Shown here: piece by piece, positions 9,188-17,783 of the stretch | How positions within the stretch are numbered: position 1 is the first letter of the stretch | How the letters are laid out: every line of letters begins with the position of its first letter | DNA from: Terrimonas ginsenosidimutans | GTDB taxonomy: Bacteria; Bacteroidota; Bacteroidia; Chitinophagales; Chitinophagaceae | Length of the DNA: 64,000 nucleotides | Reading direction: 5' to 3' | NCBI RefSeq assembly: GCF_022012415.1 | Contig: NZ_JAKLTR010000006.1 | Location: 248,001 to 312,000, forward strand | The notes under the pieces: model-generated | The model's input: only the letters and a program-made list of their open reading frames with translations | Database searches by the model: none | Told to the model about the DNA's origin: nothing | Translations under genes and position numbers: made by a program

Positions 9188-9213
9188 CAAAAATAAACCC
9201 CTCAGGCGAGGGG
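9188..9213 (-). terminator. map terminator whose U-tract doubles as a -7 promoter box
   Basis: On the minus strand a six-pair stem (CCCCTC/GAGGGG, loop GCCT) spans the map stop codon and is followed by TTTATTTTTG. The last eight bases of that tract (9188-9195) read TATTTTTG, a perfect Bacteroidota -7 box, five bases before the ATG of the flavoprotein gene. The termination signal and the next promoter seem to share the same bases. The stem is short, so termination may be partial. Confidence 0.55.
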
Positions 9214-10026
9214 CTGAACTATTTGATTCTGTATTGTAAAAAGGTGGGGGTTCTCCGCTTCCGCCTTCTCGATAATGCTGTAGTCTGAAAGAATATCCGG
9301 ACCGTTCTTACGGATCGCCACATCATGTTCAAAGTGAACAGCTGCTTTACCATCACGCGTTTTCACTGTCCAGCCATCACGTTCCGTAAACACATTCTTG
9401 GTACCCAGATTGATCATTGGTTCGATCGCTAAAACCATCCCCTCTTTCAATTTCTCCCCATTACCTCTTTTACCGTAATTAGGCACCTGAGGATCTTCAT
9501 GCATGCTTCTTCCCAAACCGTGACCAACAAGCTCCCTTACCACACCGTAGCCGTGCTTCTTCTCTGTATACTCCTGGATCGCGAAAGCGATATCTCCGAT
9601 CCTGTTGCCAGGCACGGCTTTCTCAATCCCTTTGTATAATGACTGTTTTGTAACCTGGATAAGTTTCATCACATCTGCCCCCGGATCACCGATCGCAAAC
9701 GTATACGCATGATCACCGTACCAACCATTCAGCACTACTCCTACGTCTACTGAGATGATATCTCCTTCCTTTAATTCCTTTTTGTTAGGGAATCCATGAA
9801 CCACCACATCGTTAACAGAAATGCATGAATTGAACGGGTACCCGTTATAGTGAAGAAACGCCGGCTTTGCCTTATTATCGCCGATATACTGCGCCACCAT
9901 ATTATCCAGTTCAAGCGTAGTGATCCCCGGCCGCAGGATCTTCGCCACCTCAGTCAGGGTCCGGCTTACCAGCAACGCACTCTGCCGCATCATCTCGATC
10001 TCCTCGTCTGTCTTTAAAATAATCAT
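9202..10026 (-). CDS. map: Type I methionine aminopeptidase
   Basis: A 274-residue metalloprotease that removes the initiator methionine from new proteins. The expected metal ligands and catalytic His are visible in order: HGFPN, the Asp pair in ISVDVGVVLNGWYGDHAYTF, GHGLGRSMHEDPQVPN, and AIEPMINLGT with a later Glu in HFEHDVAI. There is no long N-terminal extension. It lies downstream of secY, its usual Bacteroidota position, but a terminator separates the two and map has its own -7 box. infA, rpmJ and the alpha-operon genes, which usually follow, are not here. Confidence 0.96.
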   Translation of the reverse strand: MIILKTDEEIEMMRQSALLVSRTLTEVAKILRPGITTLELDNMVAQYIGDNKAKPAFLHYNGYPFNSCISVNDVVVHGFPNKKELKEGDIISVDVGVVLNGWYGDHAYTFAIGDPGADVMKLIQVTKQSLYKGIEKAVPGNRIGDIAFAIQEYTEKKHGYGVVRELVGHGLGRSMHEDPQVPNYGKRGNGEKLKEGMVLAIEPMINLGTKNVFTERDGWTVKTRDGKAAVHFEHDVAIRKNGPDILSDYSIIEKAEAENPHLFTIQNQIVQPLA

Positions 10027-10030
10027 GGTG

Positions 10031-10038
10031 CAAATTTA
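10031..10038 (-). promoter_or_regulatory. map: -7 promoter box directly before map
   Basis: TAAATTTG on the minus strand fits TAnnTTTG and ends five bases before the ATG. The start point would then fall at about the ATG itself, giving a leaderless or nearly leaderless mRNA. No clear -33 box is visible. Confidence 0.45.
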
Positions 10039-10083
10039 ATAAATATTCCGGGGAATCAGAAGCGCCGGGGAGGCGAGATGGGA

Positions 10084-10222
10084 AGGTTTGGGAGGTTTTC
10101 AGAGGTTAGTAAATACTTAGATCCTTAATAAGTAAAAGGGTTCGAGCCGACAATCAATTGTTGGTTGATAAGTGATAAACCTCTGAAACCTCAAAAACGT
10201 CTAAACCCTCCAAACCTTCCCA
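10084..10222. repeat. Intergenic inverted repeat of the GGTTTGGGAGG family
   Basis: GGGAAGGTTTGGGAGG at the left end is answered by CCCTCCAAACCTTCCC at the right end, with smaller related pieces (CAGAGGTTA, AACCTCTGA) in between. Similar GGTTTGGGAGG or GGTTTGGAGG stretches lie near 2630-2655, 25405-25435 and 45835, all between genes. It does not code. Confidence 0.6.
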
Positions 10223-10225
10223 AAC

Positions 10226-10254
10226 AACAAACCCGGCCATTTTCATAGCCGGGT
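10226..10254 (-). terminator. Terminator of the S10-spc-secY transcript
   Basis: The minus strand has a seven-pair stem ACCCGGC/GCCGGGT with a ten-base loop, followed by TTGTTGT. It lies 25 nt beyond the secY stop codon. It would separate secY from map. Confidence 0.7.
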
Positions 10255-10278
10255 CTGCGATATAAAAGTTCTTTCTTC

Positions 10279-11619
10279 TTAATACTGAACAGCAGAAGTT
10301 GTCTGACGTCCCTGAACGCGGCCGCTTTTCATAAGGCCATCGTACTGGCGCATCAGCAACTGTGTTTCGATCTGCTGGAGTGTATCCAGGATCACACCTA
10401 CCATGATCAGCAGTGAAGTACCGCCGAAGAAAGTAGAGAATTGCTGTTTAACACCAAGCGTGATCTGAGCAATACCAGGGAGGATACCCACCAGCGCCAG
10501 GAGAACTGCTCCAGGCAAAGTGATCCTGTCCATGATGCTACCGATATAGTCAGCAGTTGGCTGACCAGGTTTAACACCCGGGATAAAGCCATTATTTTGC
10601 TTCAGGTTATCTGCTATCTGCTTAGGATTAAAGATCAATGCTGTATAAAGGAAAGTAAATCCGATTACTACTACAGAGTAGATCAGCATGTACCAAAGGT
10701 TAGTGTGATCTGTGAACATCCTGGCCAGATCCCCCTGTCCCCCTTTACCACCCAAAGTAACAAGTGTCGGAAGGAACATGATCGCCTGAGCGAAGATGAT
10801 CGGCATTACACCAGCGCTGTTAACTTTCAGTGGGAGGAACTGTCTTGCTCCGCCGAACTGTCTGTTACCAACGATCTGTTTTGCGTAATTAACCGGAACT
10901 TTTCTAACACCCTGGATCAGCATGATACAACCCATGATGATAGCGATCAGGATCGCGATCTCAATGATGAATACAAGGATATCCCCTGTACGGGTCGATT
11001 TTGCAACCAGTTCCTGGGTAAAAGACTGCGGAAGACGTGCAAGGATACCAACCATGATGATCAGGGAAGTACCGTTACCAAGACCTTTATCAGTGATCTT
11101 TTCACCCATCCACATCACGAACATGGTGCCTGCGGTAAGGATCACCACAGTAGACAACAGGAAGTAACGTGAATATTCAGCGATCATTGCCGGAGCATTG
11201 GTCTGCTTCAGATAGGTAACATAAGCGGTAGCCTGCAACAGCGTTACCACTACAGTGAGGTAGCGTGTATACTGGTTGATCTTTTTACGCCCGCTATCAC
11301 CTTCTTTCTGCATCTTCTGGAATTTCGGAACCAGAACGGTCATCAATTGCATGAAGATAGATGCAGAGATATAAGGCATAATACCCAAAGCGAAGATCGA
11401 AGCGGTCGAGAAACCACCACCCGCAAAGGTGTTGATCAGATCGAGGATACCGTTTCCACCTGCACTCTGGTTTGCTTCGAGTATCAGCGGATCGATACCG
11501 GGCAACACGATGTGGTTACCTACACGGTATATGATGATCAGCACGAGGGTGAAAACAATCTTGCTTCTCAGTTCCTCGATACTCCAGATATTCTTAAGAG
11601 TTTGAATTAATTTCTTCAC
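10279..11619 (-). CDS. secY: Preprotein translocase subunit SecY
   Basis: The 446-residue channel subunit of the Sec translocon in the inner membrane. It shows about ten hydrophobic segments, the N-terminal IYRVGNHIVLPGID plug-side region, GITPYI-like GIMPYISASIFMQL and the conserved cytoplasmic loop region GFIPGVKPGQPTADYI. The start is most likely the GTG at 11619 (VKKLIQTLKNIW). An in-frame ATG at 11676 would add 19 residues encoded by an intergenic repeat. It is the last gene of the ribosomal cluster, after rplO, and ends before a terminator. Confidence 0.95.
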   Translation of the reverse strand: MKKLIQTLKNIWSIEELRSKIVFTLVLIIIYRVGNHIVLPGIDPLILEANQSAGGNGILDLINTFAGGGFSTASIFALGIMPYISASIFMQLMTVLVPKFQKMQKEGDSGRKKINQYTRYLTVVVTLLQATAYVTYLKQTNAPAMIAEYSRYFLLSTVVILTAGTMFVMWMGEKITDKGLGNGTSLIIMVGILARLPQSFTQELVAKSTRTGDILVFIIEIAILIAIIMGCIMLIQGVRKVPVNYAKQIVGNRQFGGARQFLPLKVNSAGVMPIIFAQAIMFLPTLVTLGGKGGQGDLARMFTDHTNLWYMLIYSVVVIGFTFLYTALIFNPKQIADNLKQNNGFIPGVKPGQPTADYIGSIMDRITLPGAVLLALVGILPGIAQITLGVKQQFSTFFGGTSLLIMVGVILDTLQQIETQLLMRQYDGLMKSGRVQGRQTTSAVQY

Positions 11620-11640
11620 GGGAGTTAAAAAATTTATGAT

Positions 11641-11720
11641 GCCCTCGCTAAAGCTCCGGCATCCGGAGTAAGCCATTACTGGCTCTGTACGCCGTAGCTT
11701 CAGCGAAGGCGTAGCAATTT
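11641..11720. repeat. Short AGCTTCAGCG-type inverted repeats between rplO and secY
   Basis: Two related pieces lie here: CGCTAAAGCTCCGGC near 11646 and CGCCGTAGCTTCAGCGAAGG near 11690. Each is a near-palindrome centred on AGCT. The same core occurs at 14248-14273, 16268-16292 and 20726-20747. Confidence 0.6.
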
Positions 11721-11728
11721 AGTGAAAT

Positions 11729-12178
11729 TTACTTAACAATTTCAACAGACCCGCCAGCTGCCTCAATAGCAGTTTTTGCTTTTTCACTGATAGCGTTTAC
11801 TTTGAAGGTAAACTTGCCAGTGATCTCGCCGTTAGCCAGGATCTTGATACGATCAGTTTGGCTGATAAGGCCATTGATGTACAGGTTCTCCAGTGAAAAT
11901 TCAGTGAGATTATATTTTTCAGCCAGTTGATCGATCTGACCAAGGTTCAGCACTTTGTATTCTACGCGGTGAATATTGTTGAATCCACGCTTAGGTACAC
12001 GACGCTGGATTGGCATCTGACCACCTTCGTGAGCCATTTTCCTTTTGTAACCAGTACGGCTTTGAGCACCTTTTGTACCTTTTGTGGAAGTACCACCATG
12101 ACCAGAACCGTCACCACGGCCAATTCTCTTTTCTTTGTGTGTTGCGCCTTTTGCAGGTCTTAATTCGTGAAGTTTCAT
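11729..12178 (-). CDS. rplO: 50S ribosomal protein L15
   Basis: 149 residues, of normal length. The glycine-rich N-terminal tail that threads into 23S rRNA is clear (RIGRGDGSGHGGTSTKGTKG), and the C-terminal globular domain ends AIEAAGGSVEIVK. It lies between rpmD and secY as in most bacteria. An AT-rich inverted repeat separates it from rpmD. Confidence 0.97.
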   Translation of the reverse strand: MKLHELRPAKGATHKEKRIGRGDGSGHGGTSTKGTKGAQSRTGYKRKMAHEGGQMPIQRRVPKRGFNNIHRVEYKVLNLGQIDQLAEKYNLTEFSLENLYINGLISQTDRIKILANGEITGKFTFKVNAISEKAKTAIEAAGGSVEIVK

Positions 12179-12223
12179 ACGTTTAATTTTTACTTACGGG
12201 GTTTTTTCCCCTCGCTTGTTAGA

Positions 12224-12311
12224 TAATTAAAAATTCAAAAGTAAAAATTAAAAAGTAAACCTTCAAAACAGTATAGACCATTTTGAATTTTTACTTTCTA
12301 ATTTTTAATTT
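12224..12311. repeat. AT-rich inverted repeat between rpmD and rplO
   Basis: AAAAATTAAAAAGTAAA on the left side is answered by TTTTACTTTCTAATTTTTAA on the right, so the spacer can fold on itself. The same AAATTAAAAAGTAAAAATT pattern recurs at 17784-17880 and 63782-63885. Confidence 0.65.
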
Positions 12312-12320
12312 ATTCCTTTG

Positions 12321-12500
12321 TTAAGCCTCTTCAACCTTAACCAGGTGCTCCACTTTGCGGACCATACCCAGGATCTGAGGAGTAGCTTCAACTTCTTTTG
12401 TAGAATTCGTCTTATTCAGACCCAGTGCCTGGAGAGTCAGTTTCTGGCGCTCTGGTCTGTCGATAGGACTTTTTACTAAAGTTATTTTGATCTTTTTCAT
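12321..12500 (-). CDS. rpmD: 50S ribosomal protein L30
   Basis: A 59-residue protein: MKKIKITLVKSPIDRPERQK at the start, then LTLQALGLNKTNSTKEVEAT and the end MVRKVEHLVKVEEA. This is the compact bacterial L30 with its LVKSxID...LGL pattern. Length, context (between rpsE and rplO) and the unbroken reading frame support it. L30 sits at the base of the 50S central protuberance. Confidence 0.95.
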   Translation of the reverse strand: MKKIKITLVKSPIDRPERQKLTLQALGLNKTNSTKEVEATPQILGMVRKVEHLVKVEEA

Positions 12501-12512
12501 AACTAATTCGTT

Positions 12513-12605
12513 TAAGAAGTTTAAAAGTTTCAGGGTTTAATAGCTTAAGAGTTGATTCGGAAACCGGCAACTTTAAACATTTAAACTTTTAAACATTTAA
12601 ACTCA
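12513..12605. repeat. TTTAAA-rich inverted repeat between rpsE and rpmD
   Basis: AAGTTTAAAAGTTTCAGGG on one side and AACTTTTAAACATTTAAACT on the other form an imperfect fold. It belongs to the same group as the spacers at 13563-13665, 14865-14945, 19080-19168 and 45850-45995. Confidence 0.6.
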
Positions 12606-12611
12606 GCTTTT

Positions 12612-13130
12612 TTATCCGTTAAATACTTTCTTCAGACCCAGTGTACGTGTTTTTGCAACCTGAATTGGTTCGCGGAGGAGAGCCAATGCTTTGAATGTTG
12701 CTTTTACCACGTTATGTGGATTGGCAGAGCCAAGTGATTTAGCCAGTACGTCTGTAACACCAGCACTTTCCAGCACTGCGCGCATAGAACCTCCGGCGAT
12801 CACACCAGTACCGTGAGCGGCTGGTTTGATCAGCACTTTAGCTGCACCTTCTTTGGCCCACTGATCATGAGGGATGGTACCCTTCATAACCGGAACCTTG
12901 ATCAGGTTTTTCTTGGCATCTTCAATACCCTTAGTGATCGCTTCCTGAACTTCTTTTGCTTTGCCCAGGCCATGACCAACTACTCCATTCTCGTTGCCAA
13001 CTACTACCAGCGCAGAGAAGCTGAAAGCACGTCCGCCTTTTGTAGTTTTAACTACACGGTTGATCGCGACAACTTTATCTTTCAGTTCCAGGTCACCGGC
13101 TTTAACCCTGTTTACGTTAAACTTTGACAT
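12612..13130 (-). CDS. rpsE: 30S ribosomal protein S5
   Basis: 172 residues. The N-terminal double-stranded-RNA-binding-like domain has [20 protein letters not shown] followed by the [10 protein letters not shown] loop. The C-terminal domain has the [19 protein letters not shown] block. S5 shapes the mRNA entry tunnel and decoding accuracy. It sits between rplR and rpmD in the spc cluster. Confidence 0.97.
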   Translation of the reverse strand: MSKFNVNRVKAGDLELKDKVVAINRVVKTTKGGRAFSFSALVVVGNENGVVGHGLGKAKEVQEAITKGIEDAKKNLIKVPVMKGTIPHDQWAKEGAAKVLIKPAAHGTGVIAGGSMRAVLESAGVTDVLAKSLGSANPHNVVKATFKALALLREPIQVAKTRTLGLKKVFNG

Positions 13131-13169
13131 TTATACTTGTAATTAAAAGTTTGAATGTTGTGTGTTTGC

Positions 13170-13529
13170 TTAAAATTGAAGACCGCCTTCTCTTGCTCCA
13201 TCAGCTACAGATTTCACACGGCCATGGTACAGGTAACCTCCGCGGTCAAATATGACGCCTGTCACACCCAACTCAACTGCTTTGCGTGCTACTGCAGCGC
13301 CAACCAGCTTGCTTTTTTCAGATTTAGTACCAGCTTGTGCTTTGATGTCTTTATCTTTTGTAGATGCAGCAGCGATTGTTACGCCATTCACATCATCAAT
13401 GATCTGTGCATAGATATCCGTATTGCTGCGGAAAACAGACAGGCGGGGCTTTGTTGCAGTACCACTAACATTCTTACGGATGTTAAAGCGGATGCGCTGT
13501 CTTCTTGCTGTTTTTACTTTACCGTTCAT
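13170..13529 (-). CDS. rplR: 50S ribosomal protein L18
   Basis: 119 residues, the protein that binds 5S rRNA in the central protuberance. Recognised by [20 protein letters not shown] at the N-terminus, the [18 protein letters not shown] strand, and the end [20 protein letters not shown]. It follows rplF and precedes rpsE. Confidence 0.97.
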   Translation of the reverse strand: MNGKVKTARRQRIRFNIRKNVSGTATKPRLSVFRSNTDIYAQIIDDVNGVTIAAASTKDKDIKAQAGTKSEKSKLVGAAVARKAVELGVTGVIFDRGGYLYHGRVKSVADGAREGGLQF

Positions 13530-13562
13530 CGTTATTCAGTTTGTTCCTGATTCTGCCAGGAA

Positions 13563-13665
13563 GAGTTTAAAAAGTTTAAATGTTTAAAAGTTCAAAGTTT
13601 AAATGTTTAAAAGGGGCTCTTGCGAAGGCCTAAACTTTTAAACATTTAAACCTTAAACTTTCGAA
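13563..13665. repeat. TTTAAA-rich inverted repeat between rplF and rplR
   Basis: Left side: repeated AAGTTTAAATGTTTAAAAG. Right side: AAACTTTTAAACATTTAAAC. The two are complementary and could pair across a short GC-containing loop near 13615-13630. Confidence 0.65.
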
Positions 13666-13672
13666 CTATATC

Positions 13673-14227
13673 TTACTTGCCAGCAGCTTTACCAGCTTTC
13701 TTACGTACAACTTCACCAACATAGCGAACACCTTTTCCTTTGTACGGCTCTGGTTTACGCAGGCTGCGCAATTTAGCAGCTACCTGGCCAATCAGTTGTT
13801 TATCGATACCTTCCAGGGTAATGATCGGGTTCTGACCTTTTTCCTGTGCAGTAGCTACTTTCAGCTCGTTTGGAATTTCAACCAGAATGTTGTGTGAATA
13901 ACCCAACGCCAGATCAAGCATATTGCCCTGGTTAGTCGCTTTAAAACCTACACCCACCAACTCAAGTTTGCGTACATATCCATCTGTTACACCTTTCACC
14001 AGGTTCGCAACCAGTGCACGGTATAAACCATGCAAAGCGCGGTGACGGATCTGGTCAGTAGGACGTGTAAAGTTTACCTGGTTGTCTTTTACTTCAACAG
14101 TAATGTCGCGATCGATCGCTTCTTTCAATTCACCTTTCGGACCTTTTACTGTGATAGTGTTATCCTTGTTTACTGTAACAGTAACACCTGCTGGAATAAC
14201 TACGGGTTGTTTACCTATACGAGACAT
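13673..14227 (-). CDS. rplF: 50S ribosomal protein L6
   Basis: 184 residues with the two duplicated alpha-beta domains of L6. The start is MSRIGKQPVVIPAGVTV, and the C-terminal signature PEPYKGKGVRYVGEVVRKKA is clear. L6 lies near the factor-binding site of the 50S subunit. Confidence 0.97.
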   Translation of the reverse strand: MSRIGKQPVVIPAGVTVTVNKDNTITVKGPKGELKEAIDRDITVEVKDNQVNFTRPTDQIRHRALHGLYRALVANLVKGVTDGYVRKLELVGVGFKATNQGNMLDLALGYSHNILVEIPNELKVATAQEKGQNPIITLEGIDKQLIGQVAAKLRSLRKPEPYKGKGVRYVGEVVRKKAGKAAGK

Positions 14228-14247
14228 GTTTGTCTGATTTTTGTCTC

Positions 14248-14273
14248 TCCGCCGAAGCTTTAGCGTAGGCGGA
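14248..14273. repeat. TCCGCCGAAGCTTTAGCG palindromic element
   Basis: A near-perfect palindrome centred on AAGCTT in the spacer between rpsH and rplF. Twenty-two bases of it recur in the opposite orientation at 20726-20747 between rplW and rplD, so this is an interspersed element, not chance. Confidence 0.7.
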
Positions 14274-14377
14274 TCCGACTGTTTATTATTTGGTTTAAGG
14301 GTAACCGGTCAGCTTAATAGGTTTTCGGCTTAATGTATCACCCTTCTATCGAAATCCATTCGCGAATGATCCGCGTA

Positions 14378-14776
14378 TTAGTAGATGTAGCAAAGAACTT
14401 CACCTCCAACATTCTGGAGCTTCGCATCTTTGTCAGTCATCACTCCTTTAGAGGTAGAGATGATAGCAACACCCAGACCGTTCTTCACACGGCGGAAATC
14501 AGCAGGCTTAGAGTACTGGCGCAAACCCGGACGGCTTACTCTCTCCATGCTCTGGATTGCTGGTTGTTTGCTCGTTGGATCATACTTCAGGGCGATCTTG
14601 ATCACACCTTGCTTAGTATCTTCCTCAAATTTATATTTCAGAATATAGCCCTGATTGTAAAGAATCTCAGTCAAACGTTTCTTCAGATTAGAAGCTGGGA
14701 TGTCAACCACTCGGTGGCCTGCCATCTGTGCGTTACGGATTCTTGTCAGGAAATCTGCTACAGGATCTGTTACCAT
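14378..14776 (-). CDS. rpsH: 30S ribosomal protein S8
   Basis: 132 residues, of normal length. It begins TDPVADFLTRIRNAQMAGHR and has the S8 C-terminal signature region VKNGLGVAIISTSKGVMTD. S8 binds the central domain of 16S rRNA. In E. coli it also represses its own operon; nothing here shows whether this happens in this organism. Confidence 0.97.
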   Translation of the reverse strand: MVTDPVADFLTRIRNAQMAGHRVVDIPASNLKKRLTEILYNQGYILKYKFEEDTKQGVIKIALKYDPTSKQPAIQSMERVSRPGLRQYSKPADFRRVKNGLGVAIISTSKGVMTDKDAKLQNVGGEVLCYIY

Positions 14777-14864
14777 GTTTATTGCCCTCCTACGTCCCGG
14801 GTTTTAAAGCCGGGATAATTGGAATTTAGTTTAATGTTATAATTTTCTTGTTCGAAGCTATCAG

Positions 14865-14945
14865 TTTCAAAGTTTAATGTTTAATAGTGTAATAGTTGCC
14901 AAACAACTCAGAACTCTCAAACCTTGAACTTTTAAACGTTTAAAC
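14865..14945. repeat. TTTAAA-rich imperfect repeat between rpsN and rpsH
   Basis: AAAGTTTAATGTTTAATAG near 14870 faces CTTTTAAACGTTTAAACTT near 14930. It is a less well matched member of the AT-rich spacer group seen elsewhere in this cluster. Confidence 0.5.
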
Positions 14946-14951
14946 TTCTTC

Positions 14952-15221
14952 TTACCAGCTCGCTTTCTTCAGTCCCGGGATCTTGCCATTCAGCGCCATA
15001 TCGCGCAGGGCAACCCTGGAGATTCCGAAGTAGCGCACATAGCCTTTAGGACGGCCGGTAAGCTGACAACGGTTCTTTAAACGAACTTTAGAAGAGTTCT
15101 TCGGAAGTTCATCCAGAGCAGCGTAGTCACCAGCTTTTTTCAGCTCGGCACGTTTTGCTTCAAACTGGGCAACCATTTTCTCTCTTTTACGTTGCCTGGC
15201 TTTTACGGAAGTTTTAGCCAT
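14952..15221 (-). CDS. rpsN: 30S ribosomal protein S14
   Basis: 89 residues, the longer zinc-free type. There is no CxxC pair in the N-terminal half, and the C-terminal core reads [20 protein letters not shown] followed by [21 protein letters not shown]14 is in the 30S head. It follows rplE as usual. Confidence 0.97.
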   Translation of the reverse strand: MAKTSVKARQRKREKMVAQFEAKRAELKKAGDYAALDELPKNSSKVRLKNRCQLTGRPKGYVRYFGISRVALRDMALNGKIPGLKKASW

Positions 15222-15280
15222 AGTGTTGTTTCTTTTTTATTTTATAAACGCGAATGAATCATCCGCGTAATTAGCGTTTA

Positions 15281-15862
15281 TTAGTTCGCTTCGCCTACAG
15301 GCTTAGCGTTTTTGAAAGGCATACCCAGTTCTTTCAACAGCTCGTAAGCTTCTTCGTCTGTATTCGCTGTTGTAACGAAAGTGATATCAAGACCAGTGAT
15401 CTTGTTCACTTTGTCGATGTCGATCTCAGGGAAGATGATCTGCTCAGTAACGCCCAGTGTATAGTTACCACGGCCGTCGAAAGCTTTTTCATTAACACCT
15501 TTGAAGTCACGCACGCGGGGGAGCGCAACAGAGATCAACCTGTCGAGGAACTCGTACATCTTCTCACCGCGCAGGGTAACCCTTGCACCGATCGGCATGT
15601 TCTTACGCAGTTTGAAGTTTGAGATATCCTTTTTAGACATGGTAGGAACCGCTTTCTGGCCGCTGATAGTTGTCAGCTCATCCAGTGCGATATCAACCAG
15701 TTTTTTATCAGAAACAGCTCCGTTAACACCACGGTTAAGGCAGATCTTCTCCAGTTTAGGAGCCTGCATAACAGTTTCGTAGCTGAATTTTTTTACAAGG
15801 GCAGGTACAACGTCTTTTTTGTACTTGTCTGCCAGTCTTGGAGCGTATGATTTAGTTGCCAT
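15281..15862 (-). CDS. rplE: 50S ribosomal protein L5
   Basis: 193 residues, the 5S-rRNA-binding protein of the central protuberance. Diagnostic stretches are [32 protein letters not shown] and [16 protein letters not shown]. Its ATG shares one base with the TAA stop of rplX (TAATG), so translation is probably coupled. Confidence 0.97.
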   Translation of the reverse strand: MATKSYAPRLADKYKKDVVPALVKKFSYETVMQAPKLEKICLNRGVNGAVSDKKLVDIALDELTTISGQKAVPTMSKKDISNFKLRKNMPIGARVTLRGEKMYEFLDRLISVALPRVRDFKGVNEKAFDGRGNYTLGVTEQIIFPEIDIDKVNKITGLDITFVTTANTDEEAYELLKELGMPFKNAKPVGEAN

Positions 15863-16206
15863 TATTTTTTACCTCCCTGAGTTTTAGTTTTAAAAACCCT
15901 TTCAGTCTTGCCCTCAGCATTCTTCACTTTAGACACTTTTGCACCTTTCTTCTGAGCAGCATCCCAAAGCATTACATTGCTGATATGGATCGGCGCCTCT
16001 TTCTTCACAATACCACCTTTAGTGTTTTGTGCAGAAGGTTTTGTATGCTTGGTAATGATGTTAACACCTTCAACGATCACTTTAGCATCTTCCACCAATA
16101 CTTCCTTAACGACACGGGGTTTATCCAACGCCTTATCGTCTCCGGCGATAACCACAACACTATCGCCCTTGCGGATATTGTATTTGGGTTTGAATCTTGT
16201 TTTCAT
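15862..16206 (-). CDS. rplX: 50S ribosomal protein L24
   Basis: 114 residues. The KOW-type opening is clear ([20 protein letters not shown]), and the usual [20 protein letters not shown] block follows. L24 starts 50S assembly by binding the 5' end of 23S rRNA. The C-terminal tail is Lys/Gly-rich. Its stop overlaps the start of rplE. Confidence 0.97.
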   Translation of the reverse strand: MKTRFKPKYNIRKGDSVVVIAGDDKALDKPRVVKEVLVEDAKVIVEGVNIITKHTKPSAQNTKGGIVKKEAPIHISNVMLWDAAQKKGAKVSKVKNAEGKTERVFKTKTQGGKK

Positions 16207-16267
16207 TTTATTCTAATCTTTACTCCGTTTTTGCGGAATTGTTTAAATAGTTAGCGATCTGTTCCAT

Positions 16268-16292
16268 CAGCCGTAGCTTCAGCGTTGGCTGA
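16268..16292. repeat. AGCTTCAGCG element between rplN and rplX
   Basis: CAGCCGTAGCTTCAGCGTTG with a following GCTGAC makes a near-palindrome around AGCTTCAGC. It is a diverged relative of the elements at 11690, 14248 and 20726. Confidence 0.45.
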
Positions 16293-16313
16293 CTCTGCGA
16301 ACGAAGGCTTTTC

Positions 16314-16682
16314 TTAAAGAACCTCAGGAGCCAGAGACACGATCTTCATGTACCCTTTATCACGCAGTTCACGTGCAACTGGTCCGAAGATACGGGTACC
16401 ACGAGGCTCATCTGCCTGGTTCAGGATCACCACAGCATTGTCATCAAAGCGGATATAAGATCCGTCTTTACGACGCAGTTTGTTGGTGGTACGAACGATC
16501 ACCGCTTTTGCTACAGTTCCTTTTTTGATACCACCCGCAGGGATCGCATCTTTTACTGTAACTACGATTTTATCGCCGATGCCTGCATAACGCTGGCCGC
16601 TGTTGCCCAGTACACGGATGCAAAGCACCTCTTTGGCGCCACTGTTGTCCGCTACGTTCAATCGGCTTTCTTGCTGAATCAT
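16314..16682 (-). CDS. rplN: 50S ribosomal protein L14
   Basis: 122 residues, the universal L14 length. It starts [20 protein letters not shown] and contains [15 protein letters not shown] and the C-terminal [21 protein letters not shown]14 is at the subunit interface. Confidence 0.98.
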   Translation of the reverse strand: MIQQESRLNVADNSGAKEVLCIRVLGNSGQRYAGIGDKIVVTVKDAIPAGGIKKGTVAKAVIVRTTNKLRRKDGSYIRFDDNAVVILNQADEPRGTRIFGPVARELRDKGYMKIVSLAPEVL

Positions 16683-16815
16683 CTTACTTAGCTTTTAGCT
16701 TTTATTGGCCAGGTTAATCCCAACCTTAATGTTTATTACTAGTCCCTCAAACCACATCCCTGCAGCAGGAGGATTGCCCGCCCCGGGTCAAAGCCCGGGG
16801 TGACAGCGCGAAGAG

Positions 16816-17073
16816 TTATTTCACTTTTTCAACAACCTCAACCAGTCTCCAGCGTTTTGTTTTGCTGAGAGGACGGGTTTCCATGATCTTCACAACGTCA
16901 CCGATGCTGCACTCATTCTTGTCATCATGAGCATGGAACTTGGTAGTCTTCTTTACGAACTTACCATAGATAGGGTGTTTTACTTTTCTTTCAACCGCAA
17001 CAGTAATGGTTTTAGTCATTTTGTTGCTGGTAACAACACCAATCCTTGTTTTTCTTAAATTTCTTTCAGCCAT
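16816..17073 (-). CDS. rpsQ: 30S ribosomal protein S17
   Basis: 85 residues with an OB-fold. Recognised by [20 protein letters not shown], the [16 protein letters not shown] loop, and the S17 signature [20 protein letters not shown]. It lies 18 nt after rpmC. Confidence 0.97.
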   Translation of the reverse strand: MAERNLRKTRIGVVTSNKMTKTITVAVERKVKHPIYGKFVKKTTKFHAHDDKNECSIGDVVKIMETRPLSKTKRWRLVEVVEKVK

Positions 17074-17091
17074 TTTATTTAGCTTTTTTTA

Positions 17092-17301
17092 TTATGCTCC
17101 TTGTTGCTTTGCGTTCAGTGCCGTGCTCAGGCGGGCGATATCCCTGCGCAGACCGCGGATAGTCATCGGATTCTCCAAAGGAGAGATCGCGTGAGCAAAC
17201 TCAAGTTTTTTCAACCGTTGTTTGTCTTCTTCCAGACGCGCTTTCAGGTCAGTCTCGTTCAGATCCTGAATGCTTTTTAAAAAATCTGTTTTCTTTGACA
17301 T
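17092..17301 (-). CDS. rpmC: 50S ribosomal protein L29
   Basis: A 69-residue helical hairpin protein near the peptide exit tunnel. The pattern is typical of L29: LNETDLKARLEEDKQRLKKL, then FAHAISPLENPMTIRGLRRD and IARLSTAL. It sits between rplP and rpsQ. Confidence 0.96.
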   Translation of the reverse strand: MSKKTDFLKSIQDLNETDLKARLEEDKQRLKKLEFAHAISPLENPMTIRGLRRDIARLSTALNAKQQGA

Positions 17302-17322
17302 CGTCTTAGATTTATAGAGTTA

Positions 17323-17745
17323 TTACGCAGTTACCAGGTCACGGCGTGTCACAAACTTTGTTTTGATCGGCAATTTACCTGCAGCCAGTCCCAGAGAAGC
17401 GCGTGCAACTTCTTCGCTTACACCATCGATCTCAAAGATGATACGGCCTGGTTTTACCACGGCAGCCCAGAACTCCAGGTTACCTTTACCTTTACCCATC
17501 CTTACCTCAAGAGGCTTACGGGTGATTGGTTTATCAGGGAAAATGCGGATCCACACATTACCTTCCCTTTTCATTTCACGGGTCAAAGCCTGACGGGCAG
17601 CTTCAATCTGACGGTCAGTGATCCAGTGTTGATCCAAAGCTTTCAGGGCATAAGAGCCAAAAGAAATAGTTGTACCTCTTTTCGCGTCGCCTTTCATACG
17701 ACCCTTCTGCATTTTCCTGTGCTTCGTTCTTTTCGGTTGTAACAT
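17323..17745 (-). CDS. rplP: 50S ribosomal protein L16
   Basis: 140 residues. The N-terminus [19 protein letters not shown], the [20 protein letters not shown] helix and the [19 protein letters not shown] loop that reaches the A-site tRNA region are all present. The conserved arginine in this loop, a hydroxylation site in some bacteria, is kept. Confidence 0.98.
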   Translation of the reverse strand: MLQPKRTKHRKMQKGRMKGDAKRGTTISFGSYALKALDQHWITDRQIEAARQALTREMKREGNVWIRIFPDKPITRKPLEVRMGKGKGNLEFWAAVVKPGRIIFEIDGVSEEVARASLGLAAGKLPIKTKFVTRRDLVTA

Positions 17746-17783
17746 TGTTTATAGTTTCTAGTTACTTGAATGATTTGCTGTTG

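Noticed and set aside
10441-11172. 243-residue plus-strand frame inside secY
   Set aside because: Antisense to a conserved membrane protein, with His/Asp/Thr-rich composition typical of such shadows.
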